From Synechococcaceae bacterium WB4_1_0192 (GTDB taxonomy: Bacteria > Cyanobacteriota > Cyanobacteriia > PCC-6307 > Cyanobiaceae): DNA of 21,720 nucleotides. How positions within the stretch are numbered: position 1 is the stretch's first letter; the number at the start of each line of letters is the position of its first letter. The notes below the pieces were generated by a model. That model searched no databases, was not told where the DNA came from, and was given only the letters and a program-made list of their open reading frames with translations. The position numbers were made by a program, and so were the translations under genes. Where the stretch lies: the NCBI GenBank assembly GCA_009926195.1, contig RFPK01000007.1, forward strand, positions 1 through 21,720. Direction: 5' to 3'. Positions 14,480-21,720 of this stretch are shown piece by piece.

Positions 14480-15955
14480 GTGGGCCTGCTGGATGTGCTC
14501 GAGCAGGCGGCTGCGGATCCCCAGCAGGCGCCACGGCTGAGCATGGGGCTCTCGCCCACGCTTTTGTCGCTGCTGAGCAACGTTGAACTGAGCCGGCGCT
14601 TCGGGCCCTGGCTGGCGGTACGCCAGCAGCTGCTGCACCGGGCTCCAGCCCAGCACACCGCCGCCGCCAACGACCTGGCCGAGCGCCTGGAACGGGCCGC
14701 CACGGCCTGGCAGACCTGCGGGGGCAACCTGCTGCCGCGCTTCCGCCGCCTGCAAGAGGCGGGGGTCCTTGATCTGCTCACCTGCGCCGCCACCCACGGC
14801 TACCTGCCGCTGCTGCGTGATTGCCCCGAAGCGGTGCGGGCCCAGCTGCTGACGGCGGTGCGGGAGCACGAGCGGCTGCTGGGGGTGCGGCCCCAGGGCA
14901 TCTGGCTGCCGGAATGCGCCTATTACGAGGGACTGGACCGGCAATTGGTGAGTTGCGGTCTGCGCTACGCCATCCTCGATGCCCATGGCCTGCTGCACGG
15001 CCAGCCACGCCCGCGCTACGGCGTCTACGCCCCGATCTGCACCCCGGCGGGCATGGCCTTCTTCGCCCGCGACAGCGAATCGACCCTGCCGGTGTGGAGC
15101 GCCCGCGACGGTTATCCCGGCCAGGCCTCCTACCGGGAATTCCACCGTGATCTGGGCTGGGATCTACCGGCCGAGGAGCTGGAGAGCCGGGGCATCGGCT
15201 GCCCGCGACCACTCGGGTTGAAGCTGCACCGCGTCAGCGGGCGCCAGTGCAGGCTGGAGGACAAGCAGCCCTATCAGCCCGGCGAGGCCAGCGCCACCGC
15301 CGTCGCTGACGCCCGCCACTACCTGCGGGGCCGGGCCGAACAGCTGTCGGCCCTGGATGGCGCCATGCAGCGCCCGCCGTTGCTGGTGGCCCCGTTCGAT
15401 GCCGAACTGTTTGGTCACTGGTGGTTTGAAGGCCCCCAGTTTCTGGCGGGCGTGTTCAAGCAGGCCCATCAGTGCGGCGTTGCGCTGATCACCCTGCGGG
15501 AGAGCCTCAGCCGCGGCGACAACCTGCAGCTCTGCCAGCCTTCACCCTCAAGCTGGGGGCAGGGTGGCTATCACAACTACTGGCTGAACGACAGCAATGC
15601 CTGGGTGATTCCCCAATGGCACCGTGCATCCCGGGCGATGGTGGAGCGGGTGAATCGCGGCGTTGCCAGCGCCGCCGATCGCGACCTGCTCAATCAGGCC
15701 GGGCGCGAGCTGTTGCTGGCACAAAGTTCGGACTGGAGCTTCATCCTGCGGGCCGGCACCACCACGGAACTGGCCAGGGAGCGGATTGAGCGCCATCTCA
15801 GTCGGTTCTGGTGTCTGATGGAGGCACTCGACCAGGGCACGTCACCGCCGCCGGAGTGGCTGGCAGCGATCAGCCGCGAGGACAGCCTGTTCCCACGGCT
15901 CAATGCAGCCGACTGGGCCACGCCAGCGCGACGCCTGAGCGCCTCTACGGACTGA
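14480..15955 (+). CDS. GH57 family 1,4-alpha-glucan branching enzyme (DUF1957), 5'-truncated
   Basis: Homology to GH57 branching enzymes starts at the GTG at 14480 (LLDVLEQAAADPQQAPRL...) and runs to the C-terminus, 491 aa. The first ATG is at 14543. The nucleophile Glu is in GIWLPECAYYEG (codon 14912-14914) and the acid/base Asp in PFDAELFGHWWFEGP (codon 15398-15400). Family members are about 520-540 aa and begin with a conserved His-bearing strand of type LVLHAHLPYVR; that first region (about 45-50 residues) is absent, replaced by sequence antisense to the NYN gene. The enzyme forms alpha-1,6 branches in glycogen. As written it probably cannot fold correctly. Confidence 0.82.
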   Translation: MGLLDVLEQAAADPQQAPRLSMGLSPTLLSLLSNVELSRRFGPWLAVRQQLLHRAPAQHTAAANDLAERLERAATAWQTCGGNLLPRFRRLQEAGVLDLLTCAATHGYLPLLRDCPEAVRAQLLTAVREHERLLGVRPQGIWLPECAYYEGLDRQLVSCGLRYAILDAHGLLHGQPRPRYGVYAPICTPAGMAFFARDSESTLPVWSARDGYPGQASYREFHRDLGWDLPAEELESRGIGCPRPLGLKLHRVSGRQCRLEDKQPYQPGEASATAVADARHYLRGRAEQLSALDGAMQRPPLLVAPFDAELFGHWWFEGPQFLAGVFKQAHQCGVALITLRESLSRGDNLQLCQPSPSSWGQGGYHNYWLNDSNAWVIPQWHRASRAMVERVNRGVASAADRDLLNQAGRELLLAQSSDWSFILRAGTTTELARERIERHLSRFWCLMEALDQGTSPPPEWLAAISREDSLFPRLNAADWATPARRLSASTD

Positions 15956-15974
15956 CTGTCCGTGTTCAGGACGG
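15956..15974. terminator. Weak hairpin between convergent genes
   Basis: ctgtcc and ggacgg can pair over six positions (one G-U) around a 7-nt loop, in the 28-bp space between the GH57 stop and the minus-strand remnant stop. There is no T-run. It may help end both transcripts. Confidence 0.3.
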
Positions 15975-15983
15975 GGGAGGCTG

Positions 15984-16181
15984 TTACAGCTGATCCACCA
16001 GAACCCAGTGTCTGAACAACTCCGTCAGACGTCCTCGACTCTCCTGACGAGCCAGCCAATCGTCGACAAAATCCAGAAAACCACGATCGGAACCACCGAC
16101 CAGCACCACCAGGCGGGAACCCATGTCGGCGCCGAACAGGGGCAGCATCGTCAGGCTTGGATGGAGCACGGCCAGTCGCAA
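15984..16181 (-). pseudogene. C-terminal remnant of the SBP domain of the fusion transporter
   Basis: From about 16178 downwards the frame codes RLAVLHPSLTMLPLF, GSRLVVLVGGSDRGFLDFV, then DDWLARQ...LTELFRHWVL. This is the last ~60 residues of an SBP_bac_3-type amino acid binding domain (the Leu-His-Pro block, the hinge strand and the terminal helix ending in HW). It is in a different frame from the upstream transporter gene and overlaps its 3' end. It has only a TTG as possible start. I take it as the displaced tail of that gene, not an independent protein. Confidence 0.7.
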
Positions 16182-17512
16182 ACCTCCAGCTGCACCCCGA
16201 GATGGCGGCTCAGGGCCTTGGCCAGGTCAACGTCGTAGCCCACGAGCTGGCCGGCGCGATTGCGGAAGACCCAGGGAGGCTGATCGCCCCGCAGACCCAC
16301 CCGCAGGACATGCCGGGCCTGCATGGCATCCATGTTGATCGGGGCTGGGATGAGGCCGCTGCAGGCCACAACCTGAAGGGCAACGGAGGGAACGGTGCTG
16401 CGACGTGCGAGCAGCAGCTGATCGTTGCGATACGAACCGGCCAGGTTGCGGGCCAGCAATGCCCTGCTGCCACTGCCGAGCCCCACGCTGAGCAGAACCA
16501 GCATGGCCCCGCCACGCAACAGTGGCGCAGGACGGAAGCGAAGGACACCGAGGCTAGAGCACACCACCAGAATCACCAGCACGGCGAGCCCCAGCAGCGA
16601 GAGCACCTTCTCCTGGCGGTAGAGCCACTCACCGTTGATCTGAACCAGGCCGATCAGGTTGGCGGGCAGACCCAGCTCCTGCAGTTCCAGTCGCACCGCA
16701 CTCTTGAGCCCACCGGTCACGGCTGGAATCCCGCTGGCGAGCATGCGCAGGATGCCGGGCGGGTCCATCGGCCGATCGACGAACCAGGCAGCGAAAGGCA
16801 GGAACAGCAGGCTCACCACCTGACCGAGATTGGGCAGGGCGAAGCCCACCGGCATCAGTGCGCTGATCTCCTGCATGGCTTTCTGACGCCTGGAGGGGTC
16901 GGCATCGGGCAGCAGGCGCGAGACCTCCTCGCTCAGGCTTTCATTCAGCAGGGGGAGCGCGATCAACAGATTGGCGCTGCTGGCGGTGATGGCCAACGGC
17001 CCCCGCAGAATGCGCCAGCTGGCGGCCAGATCGAGCGGTGTGAGCACCACGATCGCCGTGAAACCCAGCACCACCGCCGGAAAGTTGTTGTCGGACAGGG
17101 CCGAGAAGATGTTGAACGGCAGATAGAGGCCCACCAGATCCGGGGCCTCAGGCCGCTGCAACATCTCCGGCCGAAAGAAGCTTGAGGAGATCAGATCCGG
17201 CAGCAGGGCTGGCAACAGCACCACCATCAGGGCGCCACTGGCCAGGATCGCCAGCAGCACCAACCCAGCGCTACGCGAGAGCAAGCGCATGGAGGAGGGC
17301 TGGAGGCTGCCGAGAGAGCCGATCAGCTCGCAGATCAGATAGGGCATCACGGCAATCTGTGAAGCCCGCAGGAAGATCTGCCCCAGAGGTTCCAGCAGCG
17401 CAGCCCGTGGGCCGAGCACAACAACGGCCAGAATCCCCAGCAGCAGCGCCAGAATGCACTGGCTGCCAATGGAGGAAGGCAGCACACGGATCATGCGACG
17501 CAGCAACGACAT
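16151..17512 (-). CDS. Cation:dicarboxylate-type symporter fused to SBP_bac_3 domain, truncated
   Basis: 453 aa from ATG 17512. Residues 1 to about 370 form a multi-TM symporter resembling the dicarboxylate/amino acid:cation (DAACS) family, with re-entrant-type loops (NNFPAVVLG; LPNLGQVVSLLFLPF). From about residue 401 a periplasmic binding-protein domain begins (HVLRVGLRGDQPPWVF, then GYDVDLAKALSRHLGVQLEV) but stops after ~50 residues at 16151. About 100 residues of the domain are absent and the tail is out of frame at 15984. The start is 3 bp after the crtL stop, with the likely RBS inside the crtL end. The same transcript as gyrA-crtL is probable. Confidence 0.72.
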   Translation of the reverse strand: MSLLRRMIRVLPSSIGSQCILALLLGILAVVVLGPRAALLEPLGQIFLRASQIAVMPYLICELIGSLGSLQPSSMRLLSRSAGLVLLAILASGALMVVLLPALLPDLISSSFFRPEMLQRPEAPDLVGLYLPFNIFSALSDNNFPAVVLGFTAIVVLTPLDLAASWRILRGPLAITASSANLLIALPLLNESLSEEVSRLLPDADPSRRQKAMQEISALMPVGFALPNLGQVVSLLFLPFAAWFVDRPMDPPGILRMLASGIPAVTGGLKSAVRLELQELGLPANLIGLVQINGEWLYRQEKVLSLLGLAVLVILVVCSSLGVLRFRPAPLLRGGAMLVLLSVGLGSGSRALLARNLAGSYRNDQLLLARRSTVPSVALQVVACSGLIPAPINMDAMQARHVLRVGLRGDQPPWVFRNRAGQLVGYDVDLAKALSRHLGVQLEVCDWPCSIQA

Positions 17513-17515
17513 CCT

Positions 17516-18781
17516 TCAGGAGCTGATCAACCGCAGCAGCAGCGCCAGTTCGCGGCCCTGCTGCTGCATCAGTCCCCAACGCACACTCCAGGGCGCCACC
17601 GCGAACAGACGCAGCATGGCGGCAATCAGCTGCGGCAGGCTGAGGGTATTGGTCAGAAAGCCATACCACTGGGCAGTCGGCAGGCTGAAGAAGGTGCGGA
17701 AGAACAGCCGCAGCTGATCCTCCGGGTAGCGCATCAACTTCTCCAGTCCAAAGCGATAGAGGGCATGTTTACGGCGCAGCTCGAGGGGCCAGAGAGCCTG
17801 CCAGGCGCACCGCGCCAGAGCCGGGGCATCCAGTGCCGGATCGGCCAGGCCATCGGCGATCACCTGCGCCAGCTCGGGCGCCCGACGCAGCAGGGCACCC
17901 ACCAGGTAGCCGGAGGCCGGATGCACCAGGCTGGCGGCACCCCCGAAGCCAACCACCTGCTGGGTCAGATCCGGCAGGGGCAGATTCATCGGGAACAGAC
18001 AGAACTCCTCATGCTCCACGGTGATGACGGCCACACCCGCATGGGTCAGCCGACGCTCAAGGCGCTGCCGCAGCTCGTCGTAGGGAACGGGCGGAGCCAG
18101 AGCCAGGGATGTCTCCTCCACGAAGAAACGGCCGCCACCGAGATCCATGGCATAGAGAAAGGTCGGTGGCCCGGCCTCACGCTCCGCGGGGCTGAGGTGA
18201 TCAGAGCGGTAGTCCATCAGCACGAACTGCCCGGCTTGCACCGGGGGCGCCGTGAAGGTGCCGACGATGCCGTAGGCAGCCTGGCCAGCCACAGGCCCCT
18301 CATCGGGCCGGCGCAGAAACACCGGCTGATGCCCGCTGGCATCGATCACCAGCCGGGCCCGCCACTGGCGGCCATCGCGGGCGGTGACCGTGGAACCATC
18401 GCGGTCGTGAACGATGCCGGTGGCCTCGCCCTGCTCCCACACCATCCCTGCGGCGCGACAACGGTCCAGCCAGTGGGCCTGCAGTCGGGCGCGATCGAAC
18501 AGGCCATAGTCGATGCCATGGCAGGTGGGCGGCAGTGACTGCTGCGGCCCACTGAAGTCGCTGCGGCAATCGCTCCAGCGGTGCTCCAGCAGATCCTGCA
18601 GACCCAACGCATCCAGCTCAGGGCCCCAGATGCCGTAGGTGTTGGGCCAGGGGGCGGCGGGATCCAGCACCGCCAGGCCCCGCAGGTTCACACCCCGATC
18701 GGCCAGAGCGGCAGAGATCGCCAGGGCGGCCGGACCGGCGCCGATCACCAGCACCTCGCAGCTGGGCAGATCCGGCTTCAC
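17516..18781 (-). CDS. crtL: Lycopene cyclase, CrtL type
   Basis: FAD/NAD(P)-dependent cyclase converting lycopene to beta- (and/or epsilon-) ring carotenoids. The N-terminal dinucleotide fold VLVIGAGPAALAISAAL is followed by WPNTYGIWGPE, DYGLFDR and VIDASGHQP. The middle block FLYAMDLGGGRFFVEETSLA and the C-terminal FGGAASLVHPASGYLVG are cyclase signatures. Length is about 421 aa, normal. I prefer GTG 18781: a GAGG lies seven bases upstream and the codon forms a GTGA overlap with the stop of the 54-aa ORF. GTG 18787 would add two residues but leaves one base after GAGG. Beta versus epsilon specificity cannot be read here. Confidence 0.92.
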   Translation of the reverse strand: MKPDLPSCEVLVIGAGPAALAISAALADRGVNLRGLAVLDPAAPWPNTYGIWGPELDALGLQDLLEHRWSDCRSDFSGPQQSLPPTCHGIDYGLFDRARLQAHWLDRCRAAGMVWEQGEATGIVHDRDGSTVTARDGRQWRARLVIDASGHQPVFLRRPDEGPVAGQAAYGIVGTFTAPPVQAGQFVLMDYRSDHLSPAEREAGPPTFLYAMDLGGGRFFVEETSLALAPPVPYDELRQRLERRLTHAGVAVITVEHEEFCLFPMNLPLPDLTQQVVGFGGAASLVHPASGYLVGALLRRAPELAQVIADGLADPALDAPALARCAWQALWPLELRRKHALYRFGLEKLMRYPEDQLRLFFRTFFSLPTAQWYGFLTNTLSLPQLIAAMLRLFAVAPWSVRWGLMQQQGRELALLLRLISS

Positions 18782-18942
18782 ACACACACCTCAAGCACGA
18801 CCCGGTTGTTGCTCTGCAGCGACGGGGCGGGGACGTCGCCATGGAGGGGGATGGCCTCCATGGGCAGGTGCTCATGCACCTCCCCCTGGATCCGATCGGT
18901 CACCGAGTTGGCGATCCACAGATCGCCGCGGTGATCAGGCAT
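18778..18942 (-). CDS. Small ORF between gyrA and crtL, 54 aa
   Basis: ATG 18942 overlaps the gyrA stop by 8 bp (ATGCCTGA) and the stop TGA 18780-18778 overlaps the crtL GTG by 4 bp (GTGA). The product begins MPDHRGDLWIANSVTDRI and ends SNNRVVLEVCV. It is soluble, slightly acidic, with no recognised domain. The position and overlaps at both ends support translation. It could also be the tail of a larger gene truncated by deletion, given other lesions in this window. Confidence 0.5.
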   Translation of the reverse strand: MPDHRGDLWIANSVTDRIQGEVHEHLPMEAIPLHGDVPAPSLQSNNRVVLEVCV

Positions 18943-21355
18943 CGCTGCTGATGGGATCGGAACTGGCTGGGCCCATGCTGACAGGATCGGTGCTGCCGGC
19001 AACCACCTCGCTCTCCTCGTCATCGGGAGCAGGCGGCACCAGCACGACCTCGGCCAGGCGATCGCCGGCATCCAGTCGCTGCAGGCGCACCCCGGTGGCT
19101 GCGCGGGACTGCTGCGGCACCGCATCGGCGCGCATGCGCACGATCACGCCGCGCTCGCTGACCAGCAGTAGCTCCTCTCCGGCGCCGAGAACCTTGAGCC
19201 CCACCAGCACATCCCCATCCCGCCGGAACTTGATCGCCCGCAGCCCCATGCCGGCCCGCTTCTGAAGGCGGAACTGATCCACCGGCACCCGCTTGCCGAG
19301 ACCAGTGGCCGAAGCCACCAGCACCCAGGGACCTTCGCTGACGGCAATCTCCTCGGTCTCGATCTCGGCCTCGTCATCGCCTGCGGCGGCGCTGACCTCG
19401 ACGCGATCAGCCAGCTCGACCGGCAACACATCCATGCTCACCAACTGATCACCGGGGCGCAGGTTCATCGCCCGCACACCGCGGGCGGTGCGACCCAGGG
19501 GGCGCAGCTCCTCATCACTGCGCGGGATCGGCAGCAGCTGCACGATCGGCGTGCCCTTGGCGGCGCGACTGCACAGGGGAACCCGATAGGCAGGCACGGT
19601 GTAGACGACACCGCGATCGGAGAACAGCAGCAGATTGTCGTGGTCGTTGCAGCTGATGAACAGCCGCACCGCCTCCTCGCCCTGGCTCTTGGTGCCGGCC
19701 TTGCCGCGGGTGCCGCGGCTGGTGGCCTCGAACTCGCTGACCGGCATCCGCTTGAGGTAGCCGTTCTCGGTGAGCAGCACCACCGATCGCTCATTGGCAA
19801 TCAGATCGATGTCCTCAAGGCCACCTTCGAGGTCGAGGATCTCTGTGCGGCGCGGCGAATCGTAGCGGGCGCGGATGACACCGAGCTCCTCGGTGATCAG
19901 CGCCAGCACCCGCTCCTTACGGGCCAGGATGTCCTTGTAATCGGTGATCTTGGCGAGCAGATCCTCGTGCTCCAGCCGGATCTTGTCGGCCTCAAGAGCC
20001 GTGAGCCGCCGCAGCTGCATCTGCAGGATCGCGTCGGCCTGGATCTCGCTGAGACCGAAGCCCCCCATCAACTCAGCGCGGGCACTGGCTGTATCGGCCG
20101 CACGCCGGATCAGGGCAATGATCGCGTCGAGATTGTCAAGGGCGATCAACAGGCCCAGCAGGATGTGATCGCGCTCCTCGGCCTTGCGCAGCAGGTAGCG
20201 GGTCCGCCGCTCGATCGTCTCGACACGGAATTCAAGGAAGACCTCGAGCATCTTGCGCAAGGTGAGCAGCACCGGCTCGCCCTTGACCAGGGCCAGCATG
20301 TAGGCGCTGAAGTTGCTCTGCAGCGGCGTGAGCTTGAACAGGTTGTTCAGCACCACCTGCGGGTAGGCATCCCGCCGCAGCTCGATCACGATGCGCATGC
20401 CGTCGCGATCGGATTCATCGCGGATGTCGGCGATGCCCTCCAGTTTCTTGTCATTGACCAGCTCGGCGATGCGCTCGATCAGCGCCGCCTTGTTGGTCTG
20501 GTAAGGCAACTCGGTGATGATCACCGCATCCCGGTCCGGACGCCCCTTGGCCTCGATCGTCTCGATCGAGGCCACACCACGCATCGTCACCGAGCCGCGG
20601 CCGGTGGCATACATCTCCCGAATGCCGCGACGCCCCAGGATCTGGCCGCCCGTGGGGAAGTCCGGCCCGGGGATGATCGCCGTCAGCTGGCGATCGTCGA
20701 GGTCGGGGTCGGCGATCAGGGCCAGCAGGCCATCGATCAGCTCCGTGAGGTTGTGGGGCGGGATGTTGGTCGCCATCCCCACGGCAATGCCGGTGGAGCC
20801 GTTGAGCAGCAGCTGCGGGATGCGCGCCGGCATCACCGTCGGCTCCTGCTGCGAACCGTCGAAGTTGTCGATGAAATCGACGGTCTCGCTCTCGATGTCC
20901 TCGAGCAGGCTGTCTGTGGTGAGGGCCTGCAGCCGCGACTCGGTGTAACGCATGGCGGCTGGTGGATCGTTATCCACCGAGCCGAAGTTGCCATGCCCGT
21001 CGATCAGGGGCATGCGCATCGAGAAGTCCTGGGCCATGCGCACCAGGGCGTCATAGACGGCGGTATCGCCGTGGGGGTGGTACTTGCCGAGCACCTCACC
21101 CACCACGCGGGCGCACTTGCGGTAGGGCCTATCGCTGGTGAGGCCCAGCTCGTACATCGCGTAGAGAATGCGGCGATGCACCGGCTTGAGACCGTCGCGG
21201 GCATCGGGGAGCGCCCGGCCCACGATCACGCTCATCGCGTACTCCAAATAGGAGCGCGACATCTCGTTGCGCAGATCGGCCTGGATGATCCGGTCGTCAG
21301 ATCCGCCGGGGCCGCCTCCGGGAGTCAGGTCACCGGGCCCGGTTGGATCCGCCAT
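18935..21355 (-). CDS. gyrA: DNA gyrase subunit A
   Basis: Type IIA topoisomerase subunit that cuts and rejoins DNA; with GyrB it introduces negative supercoils. 806 aa from ATG 21355. The catalytic Tyr is Tyr137 in AMRYTES, the winged-helix block YHPHGDTAVYDALVRMAQ is at 92-109, and the coiled-coil region follows. The C-terminal beta-pinwheel has a GyrA-box-like TSRGTRGKAG near 544-553, favouring gyrase over Topo IV. Ends with an acidic/Ser-rich tail. The residue equivalent to E. coli Ser83 is Thr98, and Asp87 is kept as Asp102. It is first of the gyrA-sORF-crtL-transporter set and divergent from the DUF39-like gene (44 bp between starts). Confidence 0.93.
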   Translation of the reverse strand: MADPTGPGDLTPGGGPGGSDDRIIQADLRNEMSRSYLEYAMSVIVGRALPDARDGLKPVHRRILYAMYELGLTSDRPYRKCARVVGEVLGKYHPHGDTAVYDALVRMAQDFSMRMPLIDGHGNFGSVDNDPPAAMRYTESRLQALTTDSLLEDIESETVDFIDNFDGSQQEPTVMPARIPQLLLNGSTGIAVGMATNIPPHNLTELIDGLLALIADPDLDDRQLTAIIPGPDFPTGGQILGRRGIREMYATGRGSVTMRGVASIETIEAKGRPDRDAVIITELPYQTNKAALIERIAELVNDKKLEGIADIRDESDRDGMRIVIELRRDAYPQVVLNNLFKLTPLQSNFSAYMLALVKGEPVLLTLRKMLEVFLEFRVETIERRTRYLLRKAEERDHILLGLLIALDNLDAIIALIRRAADTASARAELMGGFGLSEIQADAILQMQLRRLTALEADKIRLEHEDLLAKITDYKDILARKERVLALITEELGVIRARYDSPRRTEILDLEGGLEDIDLIANERSVVLLTENGYLKRMPVSEFEATSRGTRGKAGTKSQGEEAVRLFISCNDHDNLLLFSDRGVVYTVPAYRVPLCSRAAKGTPIVQLLPIPRSDEELRPLGRTARGVRAMNLRPGDQLVSMDVLPVELADRVEVSAAAGDDEAEIETEEIAVSEGPWVLVASATGLGKRVPVDQFRLQKRAGMGLRAIKFRRDGDVLVGLKVLGAGEELLLVSERGVIVRMRADAVPQQSRAATGVRLQRLDAGDRLAEVVLVPPAPDDEESEVVAGSTDPVSMGPASSDPISSDA

Positions 21356-21378
21356 TCACCACCACTTCGTTAGAACGC

Positions 21379-21386
21379 ATTTTATC
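21379..21386 (-). promoter_or_regulatory. Candidate -10 element for gyrA
   Basis: On the minus strand GATAAAAT lies about 24 bases before the gyrA ATG in the only AT-rich part of the 44-bp divergent spacer. It resembles an extended -10 hexamer; a -35 box is not clear and would lie inside the divergent gene. Confidence 0.3.
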
Positions 21387-21399
21387 GGGTTCCGCGCCA

Positions 21400-21720
21400 G
21401 TGTCTTTCGCGTCCGCCACGCCAGCGCCAGAGGCCTTGCCACAGCGCACGGAAGCGACGCTGCGGCAGAGCCAGCGCCGTGGCGATCTGCAGGTGCGCAC
21501 GGCCGCCGACTACCGCATGCTCGTGGCCGAAGCGGGCCTGACGGAGGCCTATCGGCGCACGGATGTGGTGGTGGCCGCCAACGCCGAGTTCTGCGAGCAG
21601 GCCAGCCTGCTCCTGCATCTGGGGCCGAGCGATCCGCCGGTCCGCGTGCGTCGGTTCCGCCTTGGCGCGGCCGAGGGGATCGGCGGCCATGGCAACACGG
21701 ATCTGATGCTGCCGATCCCC
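21400..21720 (+). CDS. DUF39/HcyBio-like protein (homocysteine biosynthesis family), partial
   Basis: The first 107 codons are visible from GTG 21400 to the right edge, without a stop. After a helical N-terminus (RTEATLRQSQRRGDLQVRTA) comes TDVVVAANAEFCEQASLLLH, then LGPSDPPVRVRRFRL and GNTDLMLPIP. This pattern resembles the N-terminal part of the HcyBio (DUF39) family, linked to sulfur incorporation into homocysteine in methanogens and found in cyanobacteria. The match is from memory of the family pattern, so moderate. No ATG occurs upstream in frame. A Cys (CEQAS) lies where family members often keep one. Divergent from gyrA. Confidence 0.55.
   Translation, partial: MSFASATPAPEALPQRTEATLRQSQRRGDLQVRTAADYRMLVAEAGLTEAYRRTDVVVAANAEFCEQASLLLHLGPSDPPVRVRRFRLGAAEGIGGHGNTDLMLPIP

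Noticed and set aside
14471..15145. 675-bp upstream extension of the NYN frame
   Set aside because: Sequence is exactly antisense to the GH57 coding region and looks like shadow composition; the NYN domain begins at ATG 14470.
19640..21373. Long plus-strand open frame opposite gyrA
   Set aside because: Low-complexity His/Gln/Asp-rich translation; shadow of gyrA.
1..21720. tRNA, rRNA, CRISPR, IS elements or prophage genes
   Set aside because: Reading both strands I saw no T-loop-like cluster, repeat-spacer pattern, transposase motif or phage gene.

Overview
The window is a gene-dense, high-GC stretch of a cyanobacterial chromosome. It most resembles the marine/freshwater picocyanobacteria (Synechococcus/Cyanobium group). 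This rests on the gene content: a plant/cyanobacterial-type GGPP synthase, a CrtL-type lycopene cyclase, a pheophorbide-oxygenase-like Rieske protein, a GH57 (DUF1957) glucan branching enzyme, a Nif11-domain peptide, a LabA-like NYN protein and several small proteins of cyanobacterial style. There are no tRNA or rRNA genes, no insertion sequences and no CRISPR array. No gene-free gap exceeds about 180 bp.

Layout. (1) 1-1988, minus strand: folD, then crtE, then a divergent-PAP2 membrane protein that runs off the left edge. (2) 2063-5611, plus strand: a 7TM-HD phosphodiesterase (PgpH type) and a Rieske oxygenase. The oxygenase meets a minus-strand SemiSWEET gene tail to tail inside a perfect inverted repeat. 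(3) 7572-5571, minus strand: a GAF-GGDEF protein, an RluA-type pseudouridine synthase and the SemiSWEET. (4) 7753-9643: small genes, namely an acidic 124-aa protein, an operon of three small genes that includes a stand-alone SepF domain, a 60-aa protein and an orphan Nif11-domain peptide. (5) 9748-11342, plus strand: a membrane-anchored coiled-coil protein translationally coupled to a PLP aminotransferase. (6) 14470-11389, minus strand: an NYN-domain protein, leuA and a MalG-type ABC permease. (7) 14480-15955, plus strand: the GH57 branching enzyme, head to head with the NYN gene. (8) 21355-15984, minus strand: gyrA, a 54-aa ORF, crtL and a symporter/solute-binding fusion transporter, all overlapping or nearly so. 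(9) 21400 to the right edge, plus strand: the start of a DUF39/HcyBio-like gene divergent from gyrA.

The most striking feature is that three otherwise recognisable genes carry segmental losses. crtE lacks its N-terminal quarter, with a change of frame. The GH57 enzyme lacks its first ~45-50 residues exactly where it abuts the NYN gene. The solute-binding half of the fusion transporter lacks its middle (~100 residues), also with a frame change. The surrounding large genes (gyrA, leuA, folD, crtL, the HD protein) are intact. These junctions may be real micro-deletions or assembly joins; sequence alone cannot decide. I found no clearly new multi-gene system. The best candidates for unexplored biology are the mini-SepF operon, the orphan Nif11 peptide and the 54-aa ORF wedged between gyrA and crtL with coupling overlaps at both ends.
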